64,000 bases of DNA, taken from contig CACJQK010000001.1 of assembly GCA_902595515.1 (NCBI GenBank), positions 236,852-300,851 on the forward strand, in the 5' to 3' direction. Below are positions 7,630-16,748 of this stretch, piece after piece (the first letter of the stretch is position 1; each line of letters starts with the position of its first letter). Under the pieces are notes generated by a model, which was not told the origin of the DNA, searched no databases, and saw only the letters and a list, made by a program, of their open reading frames with translations. The position numbers and the translations under genes are program-made. The DNA is from an uncultured SAR116 cluster alpha proteobacterium. GTDB lineage: Bacteria; Pseudomonadota; Alphaproteobacteria; Puniceispirillales; Marisalimonadaceae.

Positions 7630-7745
7630 GTGTTTGAAGCCTGATAACGATTACAGAGTGATAAATAAAGTAATAAATGTTCGTCAGGCAAAGTTCTCTT
7701 TTTCTCAATAATTAATAAAACCATCACTAAGATTATTAAATTATA
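7630..7745. other. Short spacer between the terminator and the next gene
   Basis: No gene or RNA is recognised. Together with the stretch between 7315 and 7517, this completes the non-coding zone around the tRNA fragment. Confidence 0.4.
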
Positions 7746-8075
7746 TTAGACAGGAGTAGTCATTTTTATTAGAGCTGATGTTGCTTCAGACTCATAATTA
7801 TAAACAAAAACACCTGCATATTGATTTTCTTTAAACACAAAAGTTTGTTTAAGTTCTTGAATAAACTCACTAGACTCTTGTTCAAATTTTTTTAATTTAT
7901 CAATAGTATTAAATTTTATAAAAATTGATAAATCACCTTCTTTACCGATCATTATATTCAAAGATTGAAAATGATATTTAGTAATTTTTTTTCCAAGATT
8001 ATCCGAACAAAAAGAAGCCGCAACTTTAGCTTCAGTAACTGATGGAAATTTATATTGAAAGACTTTTGCGTACAT
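7746..8075 (-). CDS. Hypothetical protein (109 aa)
   Basis: Not recognised. The sequence begins MYAKVFQYKFPSVTEAKVAAS and continues with FIKFNTIDKLKKFEQESSEFIQELK and a strand-rich C-terminus, which together suggest a small alpha/beta (ferredoxin-like or ABM-like) domain without a signal peptide or membrane segment. It starts 14 bases after the GAF-domain gene ends, so the two are very likely co-transcribed and may act together. No metal-binding or catalytic motif stands out. Confidence 0.6.
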   Translation of the reverse strand: MYAKVFQYKFPSVTEAKVAASFCSDNLGKKITKYHFQSLNIMIGKEGDLSIFIKFNTIDKLKKFEQESSEFIQELKQTFVFKENQYAGVFVYNYESEATSALIKMTTPV

Positions 8076-8089
8076 GATCTACCTACTAA

Positions 8090-8908
8090 TTACAATTCAT
8101 CTAACATTTCTAAAAGGTCATTAGCTTGTTTGCCTTCAAGTTTAATGTTTTTCATTATCTTTGTGTGTAACCCCATTTTATCTTGGATTATTTTTCCTTT
8201 TTCTGTAATTTCTAACTTTAAATTTTCATTAATTTTCAATAATCCATTATCAGAGAGTATTTCTTCAAAATCTTTTGATATTTCCATTTTATTGCAAGCA
8301 TGAATAAAATTTTTAAATATTATTATATCGCTTAAACCTGTTTCTTGATAAAAAATTTCTATAGCATTTATCAATCTATCAGAAGTTAATAGTTTTTGAT
8401 CAGTCATTACATCTATCTGGTGAGCAGCTTTTTTTATTAGTTTTTCTACTAAATCAATTTTATCTTGAGACAACTCTATTATTTTGGAAAAAGTCATCAT
8501 GCAAACCATACCAAGTGCGTAATTGTTTTGGTCTATAATAGGAAAACCTATGTAACTTTTTACACCCTTTTCATTACTGTGAGTTTTGGTTATTTCATGT
8601 TTTGTAACATCAAAGGCAACTAATGGTTTAGTATCTAGTAAAACATGAGCACAAACACTTCCATCTTTAGGTCTGCGTCTACTTAAATTTTGTGTTTTTT
8701 CTTGTTCAGGCTGAATTTCTGCTAAATAACATCTTTCTTTACTATCAAACAATTGAAATAAAACAGCTTCATATCCAGTTATTTCTTTAGCCAATTCACA
8801 GTAAATATTAAATAGGCTTGCTTGATTGGAATCTATTAGACCAGTTCTCTCAACTGCTTCTGCTCTTCTTTCTTCATTATCAGGTAATTGTGCTGATATA
8901 AAACTCAT
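8090..8908 (-). CDS. GAF-domain sensor-like protein
   Basis: A 272-residue soluble protein whose first 160 residues form a GAF domain. Recognisable features are the helix ASLFNIYCELAKEITGYEAVLFQLFD, the core strand CYLAEIQPEQEKTQ, the segment SVCAHVLLDTKPLVAFDV and the closing SYIGFPIIDQNNYALGMVCMM, which is the classic GAF C-terminal hairpin. The remaining 110 residues are predicted helical and carry no output domain that I recognise (no HTH, kinase or GGDEF). It lies downstream of ppx and ppk1 on the same strand, 45 bases from ppx, so it could sense a ligand or redox state linked to polyphosphate metabolism. The ligand is unknown. Confidence 0.78.
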   Translation of the reverse strand: MSFISAQLPDNEERRAEAVERTGLIDSNQASLFNIYCELAKEITGYEAVLFQLFDSKERCYLAEIQPEQEKTQNLSRRRPKDGSVCAHVLLDTKPLVAFDVTKHEITKTHSNEKGVKSYIGFPIIDQNNYALGMVCMMTFSKIIELSQDKIDLVEKLIKKAAHQIDVMTDQKLLTSDRLINAIEIFYQETGLSDIIIFKNFIHACNKMEISKDFEEILSDNGLLKINENLKLEITEKGKIIQDKMGLHTKIMKNIKLEGKQANDLLEMLDEL

Positions 8909-8953
8909 CTTTTCTCTACCTTTTTATAAAATTAAAAATCACATTAAGAATTA

Positions 8954-10414
8954 TTAGAAAATAATCTCATAATTTAAATTACAGGCATTAGCAAAATTTT
9001 TAAATCTTCGTTCATTTTCTTTATCCATGAGAGCTTTGGCTTCAGATTTTATTTTACAAGTTAATTTATTTTTCTTAATCTTAAATTTAATATTATCCAA
9101 ATTTTTTGGTAATCCTGCGCTAAAATTATATATAAATCTTAATCCTAGACCTATAGCATACGATGAAATTTTTTGCTTTTCTGAAAGTAAATTGGTTATT
9201 CTTTTATCAATTTGTTGTTTATCTTTAGTACCAATATATCTGTGATAAACAACTTTGGCCATCCATACCCTCTCAATATGAGTTAAATCTCTTACTGGTA
9301 GTGATAAGATTTTGTTTGCGGCAATATTACCTCTCATATCTGGCTGTTCGTCCCAAGAAATATCTGAAAGATTAGTACTAATTTTAAATACCCTTTCAAG
9401 ATCTTTATCTGCAATTTTTTCAAATATAGGACCGAATATTTTTTTTATTTTAGTTTGCATGCCATTAAATCTTTGGTTTTTTGCAAGTACATTATAGTAA
9501 GCAACTTTATCTGGATTGATCCTATTTTCTTTATTTAATTCTGCTATCAATCCATCTCTTATACTTGTTCCACTAATCATAATATTTTTTACATTTGATG
9601 ATAAAATCAGGTGAGTTATTATCTTTGCTGCAGTTGAAATAGTATCTGTTCTACCAGGAGGTATACCTAATACTTCTTTGTTTTCATCTGACATTTGATC
9701 CAAAAGAATTATCCCTATTTCGATATCGAATTTTAATCCATGCAATAATGAAAGTGGATAATTATAATTCTTTATATAGGCAGATCCTAGAGCTCTAAAA
9801 CTTCCACCTGTTCCATACAATGTAAGACCTTTAGATTTATTCAGCCATTCAACTTTATTAATTTCTTTTCTGATTTCTTCACTAGTAATTTGAGATAAGT
9901 GCCCAATATCGATACTCGTTGATTTTATCTTTTTTCCATCTTGAATAAGAATAAGTTCTAAACTTCCTCCTCCTAAATCTGCTATAAGCCCTTTATCAAC
10001 TTTTATATTGCTAAGAACTCCTAGACAGGCATAGTCAGCTTCCTCTTTAGCAGACAAGATTTTAATATTATGATTAAGAATTTTTTCTGCAGGACGTAAA
10101 AATTCTTTTGCATTTTTGGCTTTTCTAACAGCTGCAGTTGCTATAATTATTTGATGTTTTACAGACATTGTTTTTATTATATATGCAAAACGCTTTATAG
10201 CCGACAAAGCTTTTGAAATTGATTGACTTGAAATATTTTTGCTGAATGATAAACCCTCACCGAGTTTACAATTTATTCTTTCATTAAATAATGGAAAAGG
10301 GTATTTACCATTTTGAGGATATATAACAAGTCTAATAGAATTAGAACCAATATCGATTATTGCTAATTTACCTTTATTTATCTTCCTATAAAAACTTAAA
10401 GCTACTTCATTCAT
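8954..10414 (-). CDS. ppx: Exopolyphosphatase / guanosine pentaphosphatase family (Ppx/GppA)
   Basis: This 486-residue protein is a Ppx/GppA phosphatase of the actin-like ASKHA fold. Phosphate-binding loops are AIIDIGSNSIRLVIY near residue 18 and LIADLGGGSLELILI near residue 143, with an ATAAVRKAKN segment between and GTGGSFRALG near 203. The C-terminal domain with FSAGLP matches longer alphaproteobacterial Ppx proteins. It releases phosphate from polyphosphate ends and may also hydrolyse pppGpp. It follows ppk1 with two bases between, so synthesis and breakdown of polyphosphate are encoded in one transcript. Confidence 0.93.
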   Translation of the reverse strand: MNEVALSFYRKINKGKLAIIDIGSNSIRLVIYPQNGKYPFPLFNERINCKLGEGLSFSKNISSQSISKALSAIKRFAYIIKTMSVKHQIIIATAAVRKAKNAKEFLRPAEKILNHNIKILSAKEEADYACLGVLSNIKVDKGLIADLGGGSLELILIQDGKKIKSTSIDIGHLSQITSEEIRKEINKVEWLNKSKGLTLYGTGGSFRALGSAYIKNYNYPLSLLHGLKFDIEIGIILLDQMSDENKEVLGIPPGRTDTISTAAKIITHLILSSNVKNIMISGTSIRDGLIAELNKENRINPDKVAYYNVLAKNQRFNGMQTKIKKIFGPIFEKIADKDLERVFKISTNLSDISWDEQPDMRGNIAANKILSLPVRDLTHIERVWMAKVVYHRYIGTKDKQQIDKRITNLLSEKQKISSYAIGLGLRFIYNFSAGLPKNLDNIKFKIKKNKLTCKIKSEAKALMDKENERRFKNFANACNLNYEIIF

Positions 10415-10416
10415 AC

Positions 10417-12549
10417 TTATATTTTAGCTAAGCTTCCCTGACCTGATAAACTTGGGTTTTTCATAAAATAAGTGTGCGCACAAAATGTTTTGTCCTTATT
10501 ATTTTTTTTGGAGTATTCTCCATTTTTATTTAATTGCCAAGTGTTTTTTGTGTCATTTATTAAAGCCGGTAATACTTGATCTAGGATTTGACTTCGAACT
10601 GTTTTATTTTCTAAAGGTATAAAAGCTTCAACTCTATGGTATAAATTACGAGGCATTATATCAGCAGATGCTATATAAACTAAATTACTTTCAGACTGAA
10701 ATTTTCCTTTATTTGCAAAAACATAAATTCTCCCATGTTCAAGAAATCTTCCTATAATTGCAGTTACTGTAATATTTTCAGACATTCCTTTAACATTAGG
10801 GCGTAGGCAGCAAATACCCCTAACCATCAAGTGAATTTTAACCCCTGCATTGGATGCTTCATAGAATTTCTCAATTATTTTTTGATCTACAATCGCATTA
10901 CATTTAATCCAAATTCCATTTTCAAAACCATCTTTAGCATTTTGTATTTCATTATCAATTTTCTCAATTAACCAATCATAAGAAGAATTGGGTGAAATGA
11001 TCATTTTATTTAATTGTTTTGGCTGAACATGACTGGTAAGAAAATTAAAGACTGATCTAGCGTCCTCACAAATATTTTTATCGATAGTGAATAACGAAAA
11101 GTCAGTATAAATTTTAGCAGTATATGGATGATAATTACCCGTTCCACAATGAGCATAAGAAACTAATTTTTTACCCTCTTTTCTTGTTATTAAAGATAAT
11201 TTTGCATGTACTTTTAAATCAACTAGGCCGTAAGCAACTTGCGCACCAGCTTGTTCTAATACTCTAGCTAGTTGGACATTATTTTCTTCATCAAATCGAG
11301 CTTTCAGCTCAATTACTGCAATAACAGATTTTCCTGATTCAGCAGCGGATACCAATGCTTGCACGATAGGAGAGTCAGGTGAAGTCCTGTATAACGTTTG
11401 TCGTATCGTCAAAACATTTTTATCAATAGCTGCCTGTTGGAGCAAACTTAAAACTACATCAAAACTTTCGTAAGGGTGATGAACAATTATCTCTTTATTT
11501 TTAATTGCCGAAAAGCATTCTCCTTTAAAGTCTAATATTCTTTGTGGCATTCTAGGTTTGTACGGTTTAAACAAATTTTGTTTAGGAAGATTATTTATTA
11601 TTTCCGTAAAGTCATTGATCCCAACAAATCCTTGCGCAACATATATATGATCGTCAGGGATATTTAATTGTCTGGTTAAGAGTTTTTGAGCAGATTTAGA
11701 TAAATCGTGAGAAAAGGTTAAGGATACAATACCACCTCTTTTTCTGGCTTTAATTGCAGTTTCAAATTGCCCTATTAAGTCATCTGCTTCATCATCTATT
11801 TCAATTTCGGCATCTCTGATCACTCTAAACATGCCTGATTTTAATAATTTATATTCAGGATAAATTAAGTGAACAAACTTTGTAACTAAGGTCTCCAGCA
11901 TAGCATATCTCTGATCCTCACCAGGTAATCTTATAAATCTATCTATATTATCAGGAAGTAAAACTACACAGTTTATGTTATTGTTTTTTGTATCTTTCAT
12001 CTCCATTAATACACATTTGCCTTTATTTTGGATAAAAGGAAAAGGGTGTGCGGGGTCTAACGTGGTTGGAGTTAAAAGAGGTAGAATATTTTGTTCATAA
12101 TATTCTTTAAGCCATTCTAATTCATTTTTAGTCCATTTATTTTCAAACAAAATTGAAACATCACAATCATCCTTTTCATTCAACAAATAATTCAAACATC
12201 TTTGCTGTTTATTTTTTAAATCTTTGGAAGCATTAAGTACTGTTTTTAATAATTCATCTGCCCTCATTCCAGTTTCAGGAACTGTATTGAAACCTTGACT
12301 TATAAGCTGATGTAGCCCAGCTATTCGAACCATATAAAATTCGTCTAAATTTTCTGAAGAAATTGTTACAAATCTAAGTCTTTCACCATAAGGAATTGTC
12401 TTATCATATGCTTGTAGTAAAACTCTTTCATTAAAAGATAACCAGCTAATTTCTCTATCAAAATATCTATCATTTTGATTATAAATTAATTTTTTTGTGA
12501 TTTTATTTAAAGACAATCTAACCTCAGAATTTGAGGTTTTGAGTTTCAT
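10417..12549 (-). CDS. ppk1: Polyphosphate kinase 1
   Basis: Ppk1 polymerises the gamma phosphate of ATP into inorganic polyphosphate. The N-terminal domain starts the family core with DREISWLSFNERVL near residue 34. The phosphorylated His is in AHCGTGNYHPYTAKIYTD near residue 466, and the second catalytic His is in FLEHGRIYVF near residue 605; YHRVEAFIPL follows near 657. The length (710 aa) is normal. The last 25 or so residues (after KNTWQLN) are a polar tail. With ppx directly downstream this forms a phosphate-storage operon, next to a phosphonate-use region. Confidence 0.96.
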   Translation of the reverse strand: MKLKTSNSEVRLSLNKITKKLIYNQNDRYFDREISWLSFNERVLLQAYDKTIPYGERLRFVTISSENLDEFYMVRIAGLHQLISQGFNTVPETGMRADELLKTVLNASKDLKNKQQRCLNYLLNEKDDCDVSILFENKWTKNELEWLKEYYEQNILPLLTPTTLDPAHPFPFIQNKGKCVLMEMKDTKNNNINCVVLLPDNIDRFIRLPGEDQRYAMLETLVTKFVHLIYPEYKLLKSGMFRVIRDAEIEIDDEADDLIGQFETAIKARKRGGIVSLTFSHDLSKSAQKLLTRQLNIPDDHIYVAQGFVGINDFTEIINNLPKQNLFKPYKPRMPQRILDFKGECFSAIKNKEIIVHHPYESFDVVLSLLQQAAIDKNVLTIRQTLYRTSPDSPIVQALVSAAESGKSVIAVIELKARFDEENNVQLARVLEQAGAQVAYGLVDLKVHAKLSLITRKEGKKLVSYAHCGTGNYHPYTAKIYTDFSLFTIDKNICEDARSVFNFLTSHVQPKQLNKMIISPNSSYDWLIEKIDNEIQNAKDGFENGIWIKCNAIVDQKIIEKFYEASNAGVKIHLMVRGICCLRPNVKGMSENITVTAIIGRFLEHGRIYVFANKGKFQSESNLVYIASADIMPRNLYHRVEAFIPLENKTVRSQILDQVLPALINDTKNTWQLNKNGEYSKKNNKDKTFCAHTYFMKNPSLSGQGSLAKI

Positions 12550-12650
12550 TTGGCAAACCTAACTTAATCTCATCAGTTCAAACCAGATGAATTCTCAAAA
12601 CTACGTCTTTGTAAATAATGTTTATTTCAAATTTATTACATTAAAAATAT

Positions 12651-14210
12651 TTAAATCAAAACTTCAATTAGAAATGGGCCTTTTTCTTTAAGTCCATGTT
12701 TAAAATATTTTACTAAATCTTCAATGTTTTCAACTTTAACGGCGTCTACTCCCATTCCCTTTGATATAGAGACCCAATCTAATGCTGGATCTTTTAAAGA
12801 CAACATTTCCATTGCTGATTTTCCTGGGTTATCAACGCCTACGTTTGTTAATTCTCCCTGAAGGATCTTGTAACTTTGGTTTGCAAAAATTAGTACAACT
12901 ATGTCTAAATTTTCTCTTGCCATAGTCCATAAAGACTGGATGGTATACATGGCACTTCCATCACCTTCTAATGAAATAACTTTTTGATCTGGAGATGATA
13001 TTGCCGCTCCAATTGCTACAGGCATTCCAAATCCTATAGACCCTCCACAGTTATTCAGCCATGTATGTGGATGTGATCCTGAAGTTTGATAAAAGAATTC
13101 TCTTCCAGTAGTTACAGATTCATCAACTATGATCGCATTTTCTGGGATTAATGCACCTAACACCATTCCCAATGACATTGGGTTAATTGGACCTTTAGGA
13201 ATGTCAGGAATATCAAATTTTGAAATAGTACTAGGAGTATTATTTGATATTCCAATCCTATCTGATAACTCTTCGACAACTGTAGTAATATCATCTGATA
13301 TAGAAGCTAATTCAAAAAATTTAGTAGAATCTTGTGTTAAGACTCCAGGCTTATTTGGATATGCAAAAAAGGCGACTGGTCGTCTTGCTCCTATTATTAT
13401 AATGGTGTCAAAGTCTTTAAGAACTTCAACTGCTTTATCAACGACGTAAGGTATTCTTACTGAATTTATTCTTCCCGCACCTTTATCTAAACGAGCATTA
13501 AACCAATCAGTTTTAATTGAACAGCCCACTTTGTCCGCTACTTTTGCCAATTTAATAAGGTTGTTTTCTTCTAAGGCCTCACCACCAACAAGTATTAGAG
13601 GGTTCTTTGCATCTTGAAGTTCTAAAATTGCTTCGTCTATTATTTTAGCAGAAACTATCTTAGATTTCATATTTAACTCAATCGACTCAATTTTATTGCC
13701 TTCATTCCATGCGGTATCACCAGGCAAGATTAAAGTTGCAATTTTCCCAGGTTTTACATTTGCATGTCTAACAGCTTCAGCACCATCCATCGCAATATCT
13801 TTTGAAGATTTACTTGTTTTTACCCAATGGGAGACTGGACTTGCTATTCCTTCAATATCTGAAGTTAACGGAGCATTTAATTTTATATGATCAAGAGCGT
13901 GCTCGCCTACTATATTAACAATTCCTGAATTAGCTTTTTTTGCATTGTGTAGGTTTGCAAGGCCATTTGCTAATCCAGGACCTAAATGTAGTAAAGTTGA
14001 AGCTGGTGACCTTCTCATTCTAAAGTAACCGTCAGCAGCACCAGTAGCACATCCCTCAAAAAGACATAAAACGCTTCGCATATTTTGATATTTATCTAAA
14101 GCTGCAACGAAATGCATTTCTGATGTTCCAGGATTAGTAAAACAGACGTCAACATTACCTTCTAATAAAGTACCAACTAAACTTTCTGCTCCGTTCACAA
14201 GACCCTCCAA
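12651..14210 (-). CDS. IlvB-like thiamine-diphosphate enzyme (acetolactate synthase family)
   Basis: A 519-residue member of the ThDP-dependent decarboxylase family in the IlvB/benzoylformate-decarboxylase branch. The N-terminal Pyr domain contains the conserved Glu in LCLFEGCATGAADGY near residue 53, and GPGLANGLANLHNA follows. The C-terminal PP domain has the ThDP/Mg2+ motif GDGSAMYTIQSLW ending in ANQSY. It is shorter than classic acetolactate synthase (about 560 aa), and no ilvN subunit is adjacent, so it is more likely a catabolic 2-oxo-acid decarboxylase or lyase than a branched-chain biosynthetic enzyme. Substrate unknown. Confidence 0.8.
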   Translation of the reverse strand: MEGLVNGAESLVGTLLEGNVDVCFTNPGTSEMHFVAALDKYQNMRSVLCLFEGCATGAADGYFRMRRSPASTLLHLGPGLANGLANLHNAKKANSGIVNIVGEHALDHIKLNAPLTSDIEGIASPVSHWVKTSKSSKDIAMDGAEAVRHANVKPGKIATLILPGDTAWNEGNKIESIELNMKSKIVSAKIIDEAILELQDAKNPLILVGGEALEENNLIKLAKVADKVGCSIKTDWFNARLDKGAGRINSVRIPYVVDKAVEVLKDFDTIIIIGARRPVAFFAYPNKPGVLTQDSTKFFELASISDDITTVVEELSDRIGISNNTPSTISKFDIPDIPKGPINPMSLGMVLGALIPENAIIVDESVTTGREFFYQTSGSHPHTWLNNCGGSIGFGMPVAIGAAISSPDQKVISLEGDGSAMYTIQSLWTMARENLDIVVLIFANQSYKILQGELTNVGVDNPGKSAMEMLSLKDPALDWVSISKGMGVDAVKVENIEDLVKYFKHGLKEKGPFLIEVLI

Positions 14211-14301
14211 TCTTACTTTTAATTAACATATCAAATTAAAAATCTAATTGGTAATAATTTAATTTTATGTAAAACTTTACAGAAATTATATTGAGAATTT
14301 T

Positions 14302-14676
14302 ATGTTTAAATCTTTAATCGATGACAATGAAAAACGAAGCCAACTTTCTATTATGGCTCAATATCTAAACACAAGTTTTATGATTAGTACAATCGAAAAC
14401 GAGTATTTAGTAAATATTGAAAAAGGTGTTGTAAAAAATGTAGAAGAAGGACCTTTTGTAATGCCAAGCTATGTCTTTAAATTAACTGCACCTAAAGATG
14501 AGTGGTTGAAGTTTTTGAAACATACTCCTCAACCAGGATCACACGATATTATAGCAATGCTTCGAAGAAAAGTTTTGAAATTTGAAGGAGATCTCCATCC
14601 TTTAATGTCTCACTTGCTATACTTTAAATTACTTCTAGCTTCCCTAAGACCAGTGGAGAATAAAAATGAAAATTGA
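14302..14676 (+). CDS. Small protein, possibly SCP2-like
   Basis: A 124-residue protein without signal peptide. Its pattern (an N-terminal helix, strands around SFMISTIENEYLVNIEKG and FVMPSYVFKLT, a WLKFLKHTP helix and GDLHPLMSHLLYFKLLLASL at the end) resembles SCP2 sterol-carrier-like lipid-binding domains, in which the final segment lines a hydrophobic tunnel. The similarity is weak and based on layout. It overlaps the following alpha/beta hydrolase by 11 bases, so the two are translationally coupled and could act on the same hydrophobic substrate. Confidence 0.55.
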   Translation: MFKSLIDDNEKRSQLSIMAQYLNTSFMISTIENEYLVNIEKGVVKNVEEGPFVMPSYVFKLTAPKDEWLKFLKHTPQPGSHDIIAMLRRKVLKFEGDLHPLMSHLLYFKLLLASLRPVENKNEN

Positions 14677-15505
14677 AAAAGAACCTATTTCTGGTCAATA
14701 TGGAAAATTTAAAATTGATGGTATTGACTATAGAGTATATTGGGAAGAAGCCGGTCAGGGTATTCCTTTAGTTTGCCTACATACTGCGGGATCTGATGGT
14801 AGACAATATAGAGCTCTTTTAAATGATAAAAAAATATTAGAAAAGTTTAGGGTTATTGTATTTGATATGCCATGGCATGGAAAATCTTCGCCACCCGAAA
14901 ATGCTAAAGTTGGAAATTACAAACTATCAACTGACTTTTATATTTCTCAAATTATGAGCTTTATAAATGGTTTGGAATTAGTAAAGCCAGTTGTAATGGG
15001 CTGTTCTATAGGCGGAAGAATTATTCTTCATTTAGCAATAAATTTTCCAGATAAATTTAGAGCATTAATTGGGCTTCAAAGTGCTGGTCATTTGGATCCT
15101 TATTACGACATCAGTTGGTTACATAGACAAGATGTACATGGAGGAGAGGTTTGCGGAGGGATTGCTTATGGCTTAATGGCACCAACAAGTCCTGAAAGTG
15201 ATAAGTTTGAAACGATGTGGCATTACATGCAAGGCGGACCTGGAATTTTTAAGGGAGATTTATTTTTTTATAAGTTCGACGGAAATATTGGCAATGAAAT
15301 AAAAAAAATTGATAATTCAAAATGTCCAATTTATTTATTAACTGGTGAATATGATTACTCAGCAACACCAGAGGAAACAAAATCTCTAGCTGACACTATT
15401 GGTATCGAAATGATCAAAATGAAAAATGTAGGCCATTTTCCAATGAGTGAAAATCCAAAAGAATTTTTAAAATACCTTCATCCAGTCTTAAATAAAATTA
15501 GTTAG
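14666..15505 (+). CDS. Alpha/beta hydrolase
   Basis: A 279-residue alpha/beta-hydrolase-fold enzyme. The oxyanion region is LVCLHTAGSDGRQYRAL near residue 35, the nucleophile elbow is GCSIGG near residue 112, the acid is probably the Asp in LTGEYDYSATPEE near residue 233, and the catalytic His is in NVGHFPMSENP near 260. These are all in order and spaced normally. The substrate (ester, lactone or C-C bond) cannot be told from sequence. It is coupled to the upstream SCP2-like gene and ends one base before the convergent SDR gene. Confidence 0.85.
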   Translation: MKIEKEPISGQYGKFKIDGIDYRVYWEEAGQGIPLVCLHTAGSDGRQYRALLNDKKILEKFRVIVFDMPWHGKSSPPENAKVGNYKLSTDFYISQIMSFINGLELVKPVVMGCSIGGRIILHLAINFPDKFRALIGLQSAGHLDPYYDISWLHRQDVHGGEVCGGIAYGLMAPTSPESDKFETMWHYMQGGPGIFKGDLFFYKFDGNIGNEIKKIDNSKCPIYLLTGEYDYSATPEETKSLADTIGIEMIKMKNVGHFPMSENPKEFLKYLHPVLNKIS

Positions 15506-16267
15506 CTACCAGTCTTTTCCTGCTGTCCATCCCCCATCTACGATTAAATTTGTCCCAGTACAAAAACTTGCTTCGTCACTTGCAAGATATAATACTGCAC
15601 TAGAAATTTCATTAGGTTCCCCCCAACGTTTCATCGCGTGCAAGTTCCTTACTTTTTGAGAAGCTTCTTCATCTTGGAAATATCTTTCTGTTAATGGAGT
15701 TCTAATAACACCTGGTCCAATAGCATTTACTCTAATATCATACTTTGCTAGATCTACTGCTAGTTGCTTAGTTATTCCGGCAGTAGCATGTTTAGAGGCA
15801 GTATAAGCACACCTATTAGGCGCAGAAGTTACGCTTAAAGTCGAAGAAGTAATTACAATATTACCCTTTATTTTTTTTTCGATGCAGTGTTTTGCAAATG
15901 TTTGTGCAGTTATAAAAACCCCAGTAACATTTATATCAATAACCTTTCTCCATTCTTCAATAGACAATTCTAATGGAGACACAATCTCCCTTATTCCGGC
16001 ATTACAAAATGCAATATCTAAGCTTCCAAAATGTTCATATGCATTTTTCATGTTTTCAATAGTTTCATTTTGATTTGTTACATCTAATTTAAATGGCTCA
16101 GCATTACCACCTGCAGATTTTATTTCTTTAGCCACCCTGCTAGCCATATCAAAATCTAAATCTGAGACAGCTACATTTGCACCTTCTTTTGCAAAACTTA
16201 AACCTGTTTGACGACCAATCCCACCTGCTGCTCCAGTAATAAACACAGTTTTGTCTTTAAATCTCAT
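15506..16267 (-). CDS. Short-chain dehydrogenase/reductase
   Basis: A 253-residue classical SDR that oxidises or reduces an alcohol/ketone with NAD(P). The nucleotide-binding motif TGAAGGIG is at residues 11-18, an Asp (AVSDLDFD) follows strand 2 and suggests NAD(H) preference, NAGI is near residue 89, and the catalytic Ser and Tyr-x3-Lys are in ITSST and YTASKHA (about 141 and 155). The C-terminal IVDGGWTAG is typical. It is a single gene between convergent and divergent neighbours, so the substrate is unknown. Confidence 0.9.
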   Translation of the reverse strand: MRFKDKTVFITGAAGGIGRQTGLSFAKEGANVAVSDLDFDMASRVAKEIKSAGGNAEPFKLDVTNQNETIENMKNAYEHFGSLDIAFCNAGIREIVSPLELSIEEWRKVIDINVTGVFITAQTFAKHCIEKKIKGNIVITSSTLSVTSAPNRCAYTASKHATAGITKQLAVDLAKYDIRVNAIGPGVIRTPLTERYFQDEEASQKVRNLHAMKRWGEPNEISSAVLYLASDEASFCTGTNLIVDGGWTAGKDW

Positions 16268-16344
16268 TGAAAAATCCCCCTGTTAATGCAAAGTTTATTT
16301 GAATTAACCTTTTTGACAACATTAATCTTTATTGGAGTAATCGA

Positions 16345-16731
16345 TTGGACATAGAACATTTAGTATTTGAAAACGGACCTAAAAGAGTTGGCCCCTTTAG
16401 TCATGCTGTTAAAGCTGGTGAATTTATTTTTATTACTGGACAAATGCCAACATTGCCAGAAAATCCTGACGTACTAGTCAGTAATGATGTTGAAAAGCAA
16501 ACTCATCAAGTTATGAAAAATCTAATTAGTGTTTTAGATAATTGTGGCTCTTCTCTCGAGAGAGTAACTTTCGTAAGAGTGTATTTAGTTAACTTCCAAG
16601 ACTTCGACAAAGTAAATAAAATTTATAAATCCTATTTCAATGAAGACAAACTTCCTGCTAGAACATGTATTGGTGTAACTGGACTTGCTGTAGGTGCTTC
16701 AGTTGAGATTGATCTTGTAGCAAAAGTTTAG
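16345..16731 (+). CDS. RidA/YjgF family protein
   Basis: A 128-residue member of the RidA family of small trimeric deaminases that hydrolyse reactive enamines/imines. PFSHAVKAGEFIFITGQMP near residue 17 matches the family start, and the substrate-carboxylate Arg is in PARTCIGVTGLAVGASVEIDLVA near the end. The start codon is TTG; it is chosen because GGAG sits about seven bases upstream and no ATG is available before residue 35. It lies upstream of azlCD on the same strand with an 11-base gap to the nearest possible azlC start and may be co-transcribed. Confidence 0.88.
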   Translation: MDIEHLVFENGPKRVGPFSHAVKAGEFIFITGQMPTLPENPDVLVSNDVEKQTHQVMKNLISVLDNCGSSLERVTFVRVYLVNFQDFDKVNKIYKSYFNEDKLPARTCIGVTGLAVGASVEIDLVAKV

Positions 16732-16748
16732 ATAAGAAAAATTTGTCT

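Noticed and set aside
7454..7711. An 85-codon open frame across the tRNA fragment
   Set aside because: Its peptide (AHNLKVVGSNPTPATN) is the usual artificial translation of a tRNA 3' half, and the rest runs through the terminator, so it is not a gene.
9312..9497. Plus-strand open frames inside ppx, ppk1, the TRAP genes and others
   Set aside because: They are shadows of clearly identified minus-strand genes and have no ribosome sites or recognisable motifs.
12651..14210. Biosynthetic acetolactate synthase (ilvB)
   Set aside because: It is shorter than IlvB, has no ilvN next to it and lacks an amino-acid biosynthesis context, so only the family name is given.
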